This document shows, piece after piece, positions 8,572 through 15,695 of a DNA stretch of 25,383 nt. Made by a program: the position numbers and the translations under genes. Numbering within the stretch: position 1 is the first letter of the stretch; each line of letters begins with the position of its first letter. This stretch comes from Prevotella sp. UBA1104. Lineage in GTDB: Bacteria; Bacteroidota; Bacteroidia; Bacteroidales; Bacteroidaceae. The stretch is taken from positions 1 to 25,383 of the forward strand of contig DCBP01000104.1 in assembly GCA_002314055.1 (NCBI GenBank), written 5' to 3'. The notes beneath the pieces were generated by a model. It was not told the origin of the DNA. It saw only the letters and a list, made by a program, of their open reading frames with translations, and did no database searches.

Positions 8572-9066
8572 TTACAAAGCGTCCTTGATGCTGTCTATCC
8601 AAGCGTCAATTCGCTCGTCTGTCTTGTCGTCTTCGTTTACGTCGTCGAGGGCGAGACCAACGAACTTGCCGTCTACTACGGCTGCTGAGTCGTCAAATGT
8701 ATAACCGTCGGTTGAAACGGCACCAACAAATTTCACACCTTTGTCTTTCAGAGCCGAGTAAATCTCGTCCATACCGCCACAGAATGTATCGCTGTATGAC
8801 TCGCAATCGCCGCAACCGAAGAGAGCAACGGTCTTTCCATTGAGGTCAAGAGCCGTAAGCTTCTTGATTCCGTCATACCAGTCGTCTTGCATTTCGCCTG
8901 CTCCCCATGTTGAAGTTCCGAGGATAAGGTTCTGTGCGCCGTTCACCTGGTCGTCTGTTACACTTGCCACATCTACAACTTCTGCTCCGAGCTTCTCGCC
9001 GATCTTCTCGGCAATGCCCTGGCATGTTCCTGTTGAGGAACCATAAATTACTAATGTCTTTTCCAT
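8572..9066 (-). CDS. fldA: Flavodoxin
   Basis: Small cytosolic FMN protein carrying low-potential electrons, commonly replacing ferredoxin under iron limitation. The FMN phosphate loop is near the N-terminus (VIYGSSTGTCQGIAEKI). Later come the GTSTWGAGEMQDDWYDG loop and the FGCGDCESYSDTFC segment that flank the isoalloxazine ring in long-chain flavodoxins. At 164 residues the length is typical. The start is set at 9066 (MEKTLVIYG); an in-frame upstream ATG at 9174 would place the start inside the promoter and add 36 residues unlike any flavodoxin. The gene probably forms an operon with the downstream DUF2023 gene. Confidence 0.93.
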   Translation of the reverse strand: MEKTLVIYGSSTGTCQGIAEKIGEKLGAEVVDVASVTDDQVNGAQNLILGTSTWGAGEMQDDWYDGIKKLTALDLNGKTVALFGCGDCESYSDTFCGGMDEIYSALKDKGVKFVGAVSTDGYTFDDSAAVVDGKFVGLALDDVNEDDKTDERIDAWIDSIKDAL

Positions 9067-9143
9067 TTTTATCTCGTATATTATAAGTTTTCTAATGTAA
9101 CGTCGAACTCCCCTCTCATGAGTTTCGTTCTCTTTTACGGCTG

Positions 9144-9188
9144 CAAAGTTATAACATACTGTAAACTTCTGCAATACCTAAATTTAGG
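9144..9188 (-). promoter_or_regulatory. Promoter of the flavodoxin gene with adjacent palindrome
   Basis: On the minus strand, TTG (9174-9172), a 20-nt spacer and TAACTTTG (9151-9144) form a strong Bacteroidota promoter. A perfect 12-bp palindrome, CCTAAATTTAGG (9177-9188), lies directly upstream of the -33 element. The string AATACCTAAA occurs at 9173-9182 and again at 9199-9208, 26 bp apart. This layout suggests a regulator site. Confidence 0.6.
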
Positions 9189-9259
9189 GTTTCAGCAAAA
9201 TACCTAAAAGTAATGATTGGTCTACGGAGCAAGGAAATGAGGGTCATCCGGAATATGGG

Positions 9260-9277
9260 GTGATAGTATACTATCAC
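9260..9277. repeat. 18-bp perfect palindrome, possible operator
   Basis: GTGATAGTATACTATCAC is a perfect self-complementary 18-mer, with no loop, in the flavodoxin/DUF5715 intergenic region. It is about 120 bp upstream of the flavodoxin transcript start and about 390 bp from the DUF5715 gene. Its form fits a dimeric regulator site or a dispersed element. Confidence 0.5.
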
Positions 9278-9380
9278 TTCAAATACCTGTTGAATCTAAA
9301 ATGAATGACTATAGTTATCGTTGTTTGCTCGAAAAAACATTTTCATTGTATTTTAGGTTCTGAATTTACCATTCAAAAAA

Positions 9381-9465
9381 AATAGCCACCAGTGGCGGAC
9401 GATTATTCAACACCACTGAACCAATAGCCGCCAGTGGTGGACGAATAGCCGTCAGTGGTGTACAT
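9381..9465. repeat. Three degenerate copies of a 22-bp repeat
   Basis: Copies begin at 9381, 9423 and 9444 with the shared form AATAGCCnnCAGTGGnGnACnA. The third follows the second without a spacer. An inverted fragment CACCACTG (9411-9418) can pair with CAGTGGTG (9432-9439) in the second copy. The repeats have no coding frame of note. Confidence 0.6.
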
Positions 9466-9635
9466 TTTATTTCACATATAATTTGACTGTATCTATACGG
9501 CTATGGCAAAGAATAAAACGGATAAAGATTAAGAAAAATAAAAGTTTCACCTTATTATATATAAAAGAGAAACACGAATAAAACGAAATAGGAAAAATAA
9601 ACAATACATGATGGGATATTCTGATTAATTATCAC

Positions 9636-9643
9636 TAACTTTG
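9636..9643 (+). promoter_or_regulatory. -7 element of the DUF5715 gene
   Basis: TAACTTTG matches TAnnTTTG, 25 nt upstream of the chosen ATG. No TTG is present at the expected distance upstream, so the promoter is only half supported. Confidence 0.4.
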
Positions 9644-9667
9644 CCAAACGAAGAAAAAACAAGAGAA

Positions 9668-10468
9668 ATGAAACTTACAAAAAACAGATATCTCGCAGCA
9701 TTTACAGCTATAGTTATAATACTCGCCCTTATAAGATGTATAAAGCCAAGCATAGCATCAGATACGGCAGACAAAGGGAACTCGACCAATACAGACAGTC
9801 TGACGATGGCGAATGAAAGCGACAAGATACGCAACGCTGCCAATGAAATATCTCCCGACACGCCGTCGCGCTTCTTCGACAACGACGGAAAGGAAGTGAA
9901 CAACCGAATATACAGCGTTCCGAATTTTGGGGAAACATTCCCCGACAGCAACAGTGTACAACTGGAAATGGCAAAGAAATACGGAGTCAGTCCGGTAAAA
10001 AACCGCAATGATGCCGAGAGGCGCAAGAGCGAACTCGTATACGTAGGAGCAAGTCCGTATTATACTATGGATAAGCTTAAAAGCAGTATTCCATACCTCG
10101 TGCCACGTGCCGCCATTCTGCTCAACGACATCGGCCGCTCGTTCTTCGACAGCCTTCAGACGAAGCGCATCCCGTTGCATAAGGTGATAATAACGAGTGT
10201 GCTGCGTACTCGCGACGATGTAGACAAACTACGTACCCGCAACAACAACGCGACGGTAAACTCCTGTCATCTATACGGAACGACGTTTGACCTCTGCTAC
10301 AACCGCTACTCTACCGTTAGCGACCCCGAAGGCGCCCCACGTCGTGCCGTGAGAAACGACACCCTGAAATGGGTTCTCAGCGAGGTTCTTAGAGACATGC
10401 GTGTAAACAAGCGCTGCTATATAAAATATGAGGTAAAACAGGGGTGTTTCCATATTACCGTAAGATAG
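9668..10468 (+). CDS. DUF5715 family protein, M15-like peptidase fold, membrane-anchored or secreted
   Basis: A 266-residue protein with an N-terminal hydrophobic segment (about residues 6-22), a signal anchor or signal peptide without a clear lipobox, then a Ser/Asn/Asp-rich linker. The C-terminal third resembles D-Ala-D-Ala carboxypeptidase-like (M15/YcbK) zinc proteins: SVLRTRDDVDKLR, then a His-x6-Asp motif (His201 and Asp208 in HLYGTTFD), and a final His262 in CFHITVR. The usual catalytic Glu three residues before the last His is Gly here, so activity may be altered or lost. DUF5715 is my recognition of the family. The role is probably in cell-wall peptide handling or binding. The start at 9668 is used because a TTG at 9641 lies inside the -7 element. 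Confidence 0.7.
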   Translation: MKLTKNRYLAAFTAIVIILALIRCIKPSIASDTADKGNSTNTDSLTMANESDKIRNAANEISPDTPSRFFDNDGKEVNNRIYSVPNFGETFPDSNSVQLEMAKKYGVSPVKNRNDAERRKSELVYVGASPYYTMDKLKSSIPYLVPRAAILLNDIGRSFFDSLQTKRIPLHKVIITSVLRTRDDVDKLRTRNNNATVNSCHLYGTTFDLCYNRYSTVSDPEGAPRRAVRNDTLKWVLSEVLRDMRVNKRCYIKYEVKQGCFHITVR

Positions 10469-10544
10469 CAGATTTCGCATATTTAATATAACTGTAATGT
10501 CAGAAATGAAATTATATCACTAATTCTCTCGCAAAATCAGATTT

Positions 10545-10705
10545 TTGCACTACCTTTGTATAAGGTAAGCGGCATCTTGGGATAAAAAATGAATGAATTC
10601 ATTTCGTTCTCCACTCGATTTGCACTACCTTTGCATAAGCTAGGCGGCATCTCGGGATAAGAAATGAATGAATTCATTTCGTTCTCCACTCGATTTGCAC
10701 TACCA
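10545..10705. repeat. 75-bp tandem repeat upstream of phoH
   Basis: Two full units (10545-10619 and 10620-10694) and the first 11 bases of a third (10695-10705). Each full unit contains TTGCACTACCTTTG, then GCGGCATCT, then a palindrome AATGAATTCATT. TACCTTTG at 10551-10558 and 10626-10633 matches the -7 promoter consensus, so the repeat may carry promoters for phoH. On the minus strand the 75-bp period keeps a frame open with a 25-residue repeat; I do not call it a gene. Confidence 0.85.
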
Positions 10706-10732
10706 TTACCATAAAATAAAAAGAAATATATT

Positions 10733-11698
10733 TTGATAGAGAAACATATTGTTTTGGAAGACATCGATCCGGTGGTCTTCTACGGAGCAAATAACGCAAA
10801 CCTGCAGATGATACGCTCATTGTATCCCAAGCTGAGAATCCTCGCCAGAGACAACGTGGTGAGAGTGCTCGGCGACGAGGAACAGATGTGCGCCTTCGAA
10901 GAGGTTGCAGAAAAACTCAGAAAACATATTCTGAAATTCAACGCCATCGCCGAGAAGGATATCCTCGACATCGTTAAAGGAAAATCTATAGGCGAAGAGA
11001 CATCCAAGGATGTTATAGTTTACAACATCTCCGGCAAACCGATTAAAAGTCGCAGTGAGAACCAGCAGAAGCTTATTGACGCCTACGAGAAAGACGATAT
11101 GGTGTTTGCCGTAGGACCTGCCGGAACGGGAAAGACATACCTCAGTATTGCTCTCGCCGTGAAGGCTCTGAAGGAAAAAGCTGTGAGAAAAGTTATCCTC
11201 AGCCGACCGGCAGTGGAAGCCGGCGAAAAGTTAGGATTCCTGCCCGGCGACATGAAGGACAAGATTGACCCGTATCTACAACCGCTGTATGACGCTCTCG
11301 AGGATATGATTCCGGCAGTTAAGCTACAGGAGATGATGGAAAAGAACGTGATACAGATTGCACCTCTCGCCTTCATGAGAGGTCGCACGCTGAGCGACGC
11401 GGTGGTTATCCTCGACGAAGCACAGAACACGACTTCGGCACAGCTCCGTATGTTCCTGACGAGAATGGGATGGAACACGAAAATGATTATCACCGGCGAC
11501 ATGACACAGGTAGACCTGCCTAAGGGAACACGCAGCGGACTCAGAGAAGCCATGAGGATTCTGAATGGCGTGGAAGGAATATCTATCGTCAATCTAACCC
11601 AGACGGACATCGTCAGACATAAACTCGTAACAAGAATTGTCAAGGCATACGAAGCGGCAGATAAAGAGAGAAAAAACGAATATGAGGATAAAAAATAA
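10733..11698 (+). CDS. phoH: PhoH family P-loop ATPase
   Basis: Cytosolic PhoH-like protein, an ATPase related to the C-terminal part of superfamily 1 helicases and associated with RNA metabolism. The N-terminal part (residues 1-110) is the KH-like region seen in PhoH-like proteins. Walker A is GPAGTGKT at residues 128-135, and Walker B is VVILDEAQN with Asp228. The length of 321 fits. The start is a TTG codon at 10733: the residues that follow (IEKHIVLEDIDPVVFYG) match the conserved N-terminus of Bacteroidota homologues, and the first internal ATG would remove about 25 conserved residues. It stands 165 nt upstream of purC, which has its own promoter. Confidence 0.92.
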   Translation: MIEKHIVLEDIDPVVFYGANNANLQMIRSLYPKLRILARDNVVRVLGDEEQMCAFEEVAEKLRKHILKFNAIAEKDILDIVKGKSIGEETSKDVIVYNISGKPIKSRSENQQKLIDAYEKDDMVFAVGPAGTGKTYLSIALAVKALKEKAVRKVILSRPAVEAGEKLGFLPGDMKDKIDPYLQPLYDALEDMIPAVKLQEMMEKNVIQIAPLAFMRGRTLSDAVVILDEAQNTTSAQLRMFLTRMGWNTKMIITGDMTQVDLPKGTRSGLREAMRILNGVEGISIVNLTQTDIVRHKLVTRIVKAYEAADKERKNEYEDKK

Positions 11699-11716
11699 CT
11701 TTTTATCCGTCCTTTG

Positions 11717-11747
11717 TTGCCAGTTCGCCATAAAATAAGTACATTTG
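11717..11747 (+). promoter_or_regulatory. Promoter of purC
   Basis: TTG at 11717-11719, a 20-nt spacer and TACATTTG at 11740-11747. The predicted leader of about 110 nt contains a small hairpin TATGC-GCA-GCATA (11763-11775) and a perfect palindrome GTTGCGCGCAAC (11802-11813). Confidence 0.6.
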
Positions 11748-11863
11748 CAGGCAATTATTACTTATGCGCAGCATACGCTCTGGCTATAAGGCTACGAGAG
11801 AGTTGCGCGCAACGTTAAAACAACAAGAGACATTTGTCTGACTTTTTAATATTTAATAAAGTA

Positions 11864-12817
11864 ATGAAAGCATTAACAAGCACTGATTTCCACTTTGAGG
11901 GACAGAAAAGCGTGTATCACGGAAAGGTACGCGATGTCTACAACATCAACGATGACATCATTGTAATGGTTGCCACCGACAGAATCTCGGCATTCGACGT
12001 GGTATTGCCAAAGGGCATACCTTTCAAAGGACAAGTTCTGAACCAGATCGCAGCAAAATTCCTTGACCACACTAAGGACATCTGTCCGAACTGGAAACTT
12101 GCCACACCAGACCCAATGGTCACCGTAGGCTTAAAATGCGAGGGATTCCGCGTGGAAATGATTATCCGTTCTATCCTTACTGGTTCTGCATGGCGCGAAT
12201 ACCAAAAGGGATGCAGAGAACTGTGCGGCGTGAAACTGTCTGACGGAATGAGAGAGAACCAGCGTTTCCCGGAACCTATCATCACTCCTACGACAAAGGC
12301 TGACGAGGGACACGACATGAACATCTCTAAGGAGGAAATCATAGCTCAGGGCATCGTAAGTCGCGAGGACTATGAGGTTATGGAGGATTATACTCGCAAG
12401 ATCTTCGCTCGCGGACAGGAAATTGCTGCCAAGCAGGGACTTATCCTCGTTGACACAAAATATGAATTCGGAAAGCGCGACGGCAAGGTTTATCTTATCG
12501 ACGAGATACACACCCCTGACTCAAGCCGCTACTTCTATGCTGACGGCTACGAGGAGAAGTTTGAAAAGGGCGAACCACAGAAGCAGCTCTCTAAGGAGTT
12601 CGTACGCCAGTGGCTTATCGAGCACAACTTCATGAACGAACCAGGACAGGTGATGCCGGAAATTACCGACGAATATGCTGAAAGCGTTAGCGAGCGCTAT
12701 ATCGAACTCTATGAGCATATCACTGGAGAAAAGTTTGACAAGGCTGCTGAAAACGGCGACATCGCAGAAAGAATAGAAAAGAATGTTGCTGAATGGCTTG
12801 CTGCCTACAAGAAATAA
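11864..12817 (+). CDS. purC: Phosphoribosylaminoimidazole-succinocarboxamide synthase (SAICAR synthetase)
   Basis: Purine pathway enzyme joining CAIR and aspartate with ATP. The protein has 317 residues from the ATG at 11864 (MKALTSTDFHFEG). Family landmarks are YHGKVRDVYNINDD near the N-terminus, VATDRISAFDVVLPKGIPFKG, RSILTGSAWREYQKG, the ITPTTKADEGHD loop, and LVDTKYEFG then LIDEIHTPDSSRY. A TTG-initiated extension to 11834 is open but lacks family support. It is followed at 130 nt by menG with a stem-loop between. The first gene of the likely purC-menG-aroE-purM-prfA-pyrF transcript. Confidence 0.96.
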   Translation: MKALTSTDFHFEGQKSVYHGKVRDVYNINDDIIVMVATDRISAFDVVLPKGIPFKGQVLNQIAAKFLDHTKDICPNWKLATPDPMVTVGLKCEGFRVEMIIRSILTGSAWREYQKGCRELCGVKLSDGMRENQRFPEPIITPTTKADEGHDMNISKEEIIAQGIVSREDYEVMEDYTRKIFARGQEIAAKQGLILVDTKYEFGKRDGKVYLIDEIHTPDSSRYFYADGYEEKFEKGEPQKQLSKEFVRQWLIEHNFMNEPGQVMPEITDEYAESVSERYIELYEHITGEKFDKAAENGDIAERIEKNVAEWLAAYKK

Positions 12818-12831
12818 ATTAACTATACATT

Positions 12832-12903
12832 AGAGGGTATATCGGAATGGTGCCAAGACTTATATTGTATAATGTGGAAGGCTACCTTTCCGACATATCC
12901 TCT
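12832..12903 (+). other. Long nested stem-loop between purC and menG
   Basis: AGAGGGTATATCGGAA (12832-12847) pairs with TTCCGACATATCCTCT (12888-12903) with one G-T wobble and one mismatch. Inside, GCC (12852-12854) can pair with GGC (12880-12882), and TTATA (12860-12864) with TATAA (12868-12872). No T run follows. It could be a terminator-like attenuator, a processing site or a repeat remnant. Confidence 0.6.
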
Positions 12904-12946
12904 TAAATGTTTAAATAATTACGCATAAAAGAATAAAGGAAAGACA

Positions 12947-13681
12947 ATGTACGAGCAAGAAAAGATTAACCCCTACAACAAGAAGGAAAACAAGGGGAAG
13001 CAGGTTGAACACATGTTTGACGCCGTGGCTCACTCATACGACTTGCTCAACCACCGACTGTCTTTCTGGATTGACAAATACTGGAGAAACTATGTCGTAA
13101 GGAAACTTGCCGACAAGAATCCGCAAAATATCCTCGACGTGGCTACAGGAACGGGCGACCTCGCCATACTGGAGGCGCAGAAACTGAAACCTGAAAGCAT
13201 CGTGGGAGCCGACATCTCGGAAGGTATGATGAATATCGGAAGGGAGAAGGTTAAGGCTCTGCAGCTACAGGATACGATCTGTTTCAAAAAAGAAGACTGC
13301 ATGAGCCTTTCTTTTCAAGACGACAGCTTTGATGCCGTAACCGCTGCTTTCGGAATAAGGAATTTCCAGGATCTCGAAGCCGGACTGAGGGAAATGCACC
13401 GCGTGATGAAAAAAGGGGGAACGCTCTGCGTGATAGAACTAACACGACCTGTACACTTCCCGATACGACAACTGTTTGCCATATATTCCCATACAGTACT
13501 GCCGATATACGGCAGACTCATCTCTAAAGACAAAAGCGCATACACATACCTGATAAATACCATCGAAGCCTTCCCGCAAGGGGAGACAATGGTGGAAATT
13601 CTGAAAAAAACAGGATTCTCGAAGGCTTCGTTCAAAAGACTGACCTTCGGAATATGCACATGCTATATCGCAACTAAATAA
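12947..13681 (+). CDS. menG: Demethylmenaquinone methyltransferase (UbiE/MenG)
   Basis: SAM-dependent C-methyltransferase for the last step of menaquinone synthesis; menaquinone is the usual quinone of this phylum. The 244-residue protein contains HMFDAVAHSYDLLNHRLSFW, the SAM-binding loop ILDVATGTGDLAI, GADISEGM, and AFGIRNFQDLEAGLREM followed by RVMKKGG, all typical of UbiE/MenG. The start at 12947 follows an AAAGGAAAGAC stretch. Eleven nt separate it from aroE, so the two are probably co-transcribed. Confidence 0.95.
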   Translation: MYEQEKINPYNKKENKGKQVEHMFDAVAHSYDLLNHRLSFWIDKYWRNYVVRKLADKNPQNILDVATGTGDLAILEAQKLKPESIVGADISEGMMNIGREKVKALQLQDTICFKKEDCMSLSFQDDSFDAVTAAFGIRNFQDLEAGLREMHRVMKKGGTLCVIELTRPVHFPIRQLFAIYSHTVLPIYGRLISKDKSAYTYLINTIEAFPQGETMVEILKKTGFSKASFKRLTFGICTCYIATK

Positions 13682-13692
13682 AACTTACAGCC

Positions 13693-14445
13693 ATGGACAA
13701 ATATGGAATTATCGGCCACCCTTTAGGCCATTCGTTTTCAAGGAGCTTTTTCAACGAGAAATTCCAAAACGAAAATATCGATGCTGAATATATCAACTTC
13801 GATATTCAGAATATCGACGAGCTGCCCGAAATTCTTGCCTCTAACCCGGAACTCAGAGGATTGAACGTTACGATTCCTTACAAGGAGAAGGTGTTGAGCT
13901 TTCTCGACTATATCAGCGTGGAAGCAAGAGCCATCGGAGCCGTAAATGTTATCAGAGTGGACCACAAGGGGGATGACGTTATGCTGAAGGGATACAACAG
14001 CGACGTTATCGGATTTACTAAAAGTATTGAGCCACTTCTTGAAAAGTTCCATAAAAAAGCTCTCGTGCTCGGCACCGGAGGAGCTGCCAAGGCTGTTGAC
14101 TACGGACTGAAATCGCTCGGACTTGAAACGGTACGCGTAAGCAGGTTTGAAAGACCGGGCACGATTCAATACAAGAATATTGATGCCAGCGTGGTGAAGG
14201 AATATAATGTTATCGTAAACTGTACTCCATGCGGCATGTATCCTCACTACAACGAATGTCCGGAACTGCCATACGAAGCTCTCGACAGCCACAACATTCT
14301 CTACGACCTGATTTACAACCCTGACCAGACACTGTTTCTGAAAAAGGGAAAGGAACAAGGTGCGCTGACTAAGAACGGACTGGAGATGCTATTGCTGCAA
14401 GCTTTTGCAAGCTGGGACTTCTGGACTGGCGAGGAGAAGAAATAA
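13693..14445 (+). CDS. aroE: Shikimate dehydrogenase (NADP+)
   Basis: Reduces 3-dehydroshikimate to shikimate for aromatic amino acid synthesis. The shikimate-binding site is visible: GHPLGHSFSRSFFN, NVTIPYKEK with catalytic Lys64, and GYNSDVIGF with Asp104. The NADP-binding loop is VLGTGGAAKAV, and NCTPCGMYP follows. At 250 residues it is shorter than the E. coli enzyme, as expected for Bacteroidales. The start at 13693 (MDKYGIIGHP) is unambiguous. It lies 11 nt after menG and 49 nt before purM. Confidence 0.96.
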   Translation: MDKYGIIGHPLGHSFSRSFFNEKFQNENIDAEYINFDIQNIDELPEILASNPELRGLNVTIPYKEKVLSFLDYISVEARAIGAVNVIRVDHKGDDVMLKGYNSDVIGFTKSIEPLLEKFHKKALVLGTGGAAKAVDYGLKSLGLETVRVSRFERPGTIQYKNIDASVVKEYNVIVNCTPCGMYPHYNECPELPYEALDSHNILYDLIYNPDQTLFLKKGKEQGALTKNGLEMLLLQAFASWDFWTGEEKK

Positions 14446-14494
14446 GAAAAATATATAACCCGATTTTAGAAAACAATTATAACTATTATAAAAA

Positions 14495-15664
14495 ATGGAT
14501 AAGTCAAACAGATATATGATGCGCGGAGTGAGCGCAGCCAAGGAGGACGTACACAACGCCATTAAAAATATTGACAAAGGCATTTTTCCTCAGGCTTTCT
14601 GCAAAATCATCCCCGACGTGCTGGGAGGAGCCCCTGAATACTGCAATATCATGCATGCCGACGGAGCCGGAACAAAATCATCGCTCGCCTACATGTATTG
14701 GAAGGAGACAGGCGACCTGTCGGTATGGAAGGGCATTGCTCAGGATGCCATCGTTATGAATACCGACGACTTGCTCTGCGTGGGCGCTGTCGACAATATC
14801 CTCGTGTCGAGCACTATCGGAAGAAACAAGATGCTCGTGCCGGGAGAGGTTATTTCTGCTATAATAAACGGAACCGACGAACTGCTTGCCCAAATGAGAG
14901 AGATGGGCATAGGTATATGGCCTACTGGTGGCGAGACGGCTGATGTGGGCGACCTCGTGCGCACTATCATCGTTGACTCTACCGTTACGTGCCGCATGAA
15001 AAGAAGCGACGTTATCAATAACGCCAATATACAGCCGGGCGACGTTATCGTAGGACTGGCGTCTTTCGGACAGGCTACTTACGAAACGGAGTATAACGGC
15101 GGAATGGGAAGCAACGGACTGACCAGCGCAAGGCATGACGTGTTTGCAAAATACCTTGCCGAGAAATTCCCTGAGAGCTACGACCATGCCGTACCGGAAG
15201 AACTCGTCTACAGCGGAAAGAAAAAACTTACCGACGAGGTTGAGGGTAGTCCGATAAATGCAGGAAAACTCGTTCTCTCGCCTACAAGAACTTATGCTCC
15301 TGTAATTAAGAAACTTCTCGACCAGCTGCGCCCGGAAATCCACGGAATGGTTCACTGCACAGGAGGAGCACAGACTAAAGTTCTGCACTTCGTGAATGAA
15401 AACTGCCGCGTGATTAAAGACAATATGTTCCCGGTTCCTCCATTGTTCAAGACGATTCAGGAACAGAGCGGAACGGACTGGAAAGAGATGTACAAGGTGT
15501 TCAACATGGGACACAGAATGGAAATCTACGTAAAGCCGGAAGTTGCAGAGAAAGTAATCGCCATAAGCAAAGAGTTCAATATCGACGCACAAATCATAGG
15601 ACATATCGAGGAGGGAAAGAGAAGCCTGACTATAAAGTCGGAATTCGGTACCTTCGACTATTAA
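14495..15664 (+). CDS. purM: Phosphoribosylformylglycinamidine cyclo-ligase (AIR synthetase), long form
   Basis: Forms AIR from FGAM with ATP in purine synthesis. The 389-residue protein is the long form usual in Bacteroidales, longer than the E. coli enzyme of about 345. Landmarks: MRGVSAAKEDVHNAIKNIDKG, the MHADGAGTKSSLAYMYWKET core, AIVMNTDDLLCVGA, PTGGETADVGDLVRTI, MGSNGLTSARHD, HGMVHCTGGAQTK and FNMGHRMEIY. The order of purC and purM in one gene string supports the assignment. No frameshift or missing motif is seen. Confidence 0.95.
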   Translation: MDKSNRYMMRGVSAAKEDVHNAIKNIDKGIFPQAFCKIIPDVLGGAPEYCNIMHADGAGTKSSLAYMYWKETGDLSVWKGIAQDAIVMNTDDLLCVGAVDNILVSSTIGRNKMLVPGEVISAIINGTDELLAQMREMGIGIWPTGGETADVGDLVRTIIVDSTVTCRMKRSDVINNANIQPGDVIVGLASFGQATYETEYNGGMGSNGLTSARHDVFAKYLAEKFPESYDHAVPEELVYSGKKKLTDEVEGSPINAGKLVLSPTRTYAPVIKKLLDQLRPEIHGMVHCTGGAQTKVLHFVNENCRVIKDNMFPVPPLFKTIQEQSGTDWKEMYKVFNMGHRMEIYVKPEVAEKVIAISKEFNIDAQIIGHIEEGKRSLTIKSEFGTFDY

Positions 15665-15695
15665 TAAAATTTTATAACAAGAAGAAATACAAAAG

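Larger units (their letters stand above)
9189..9635. other. Gene-free intergenic stretch with palindrome and short repeats
   Basis: Apart from the elements listed separately (palindrome at 9260-9277, repeats at 9381-9465), this 450-bp stretch is AT-rich and I see no credible coding frame. The DNA separates the divergent flavodoxin and DUF5715 genes. Confidence 0.6.

Noticed and set aside
9067..9174. 36-residue N-terminal extension of flavodoxin
   Set aside because: It would begin at the -33 element of the flavodoxin promoter and adds residues before a standard flavodoxin N-terminus.
9381..9465. CRISPR-like repeat cluster
   Set aside because: The units are degenerate, two are directly adjacent with no spacer, only three exist and no cas gene is present.
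10537..10764. Minus-strand 75-codon open frame with a 25-residue internal repeat
   Set aside because: The frame stays open only because the 75-bp tandem repeat is a multiple of three; it overlaps the phoH start and has no promoter or start context of its own.
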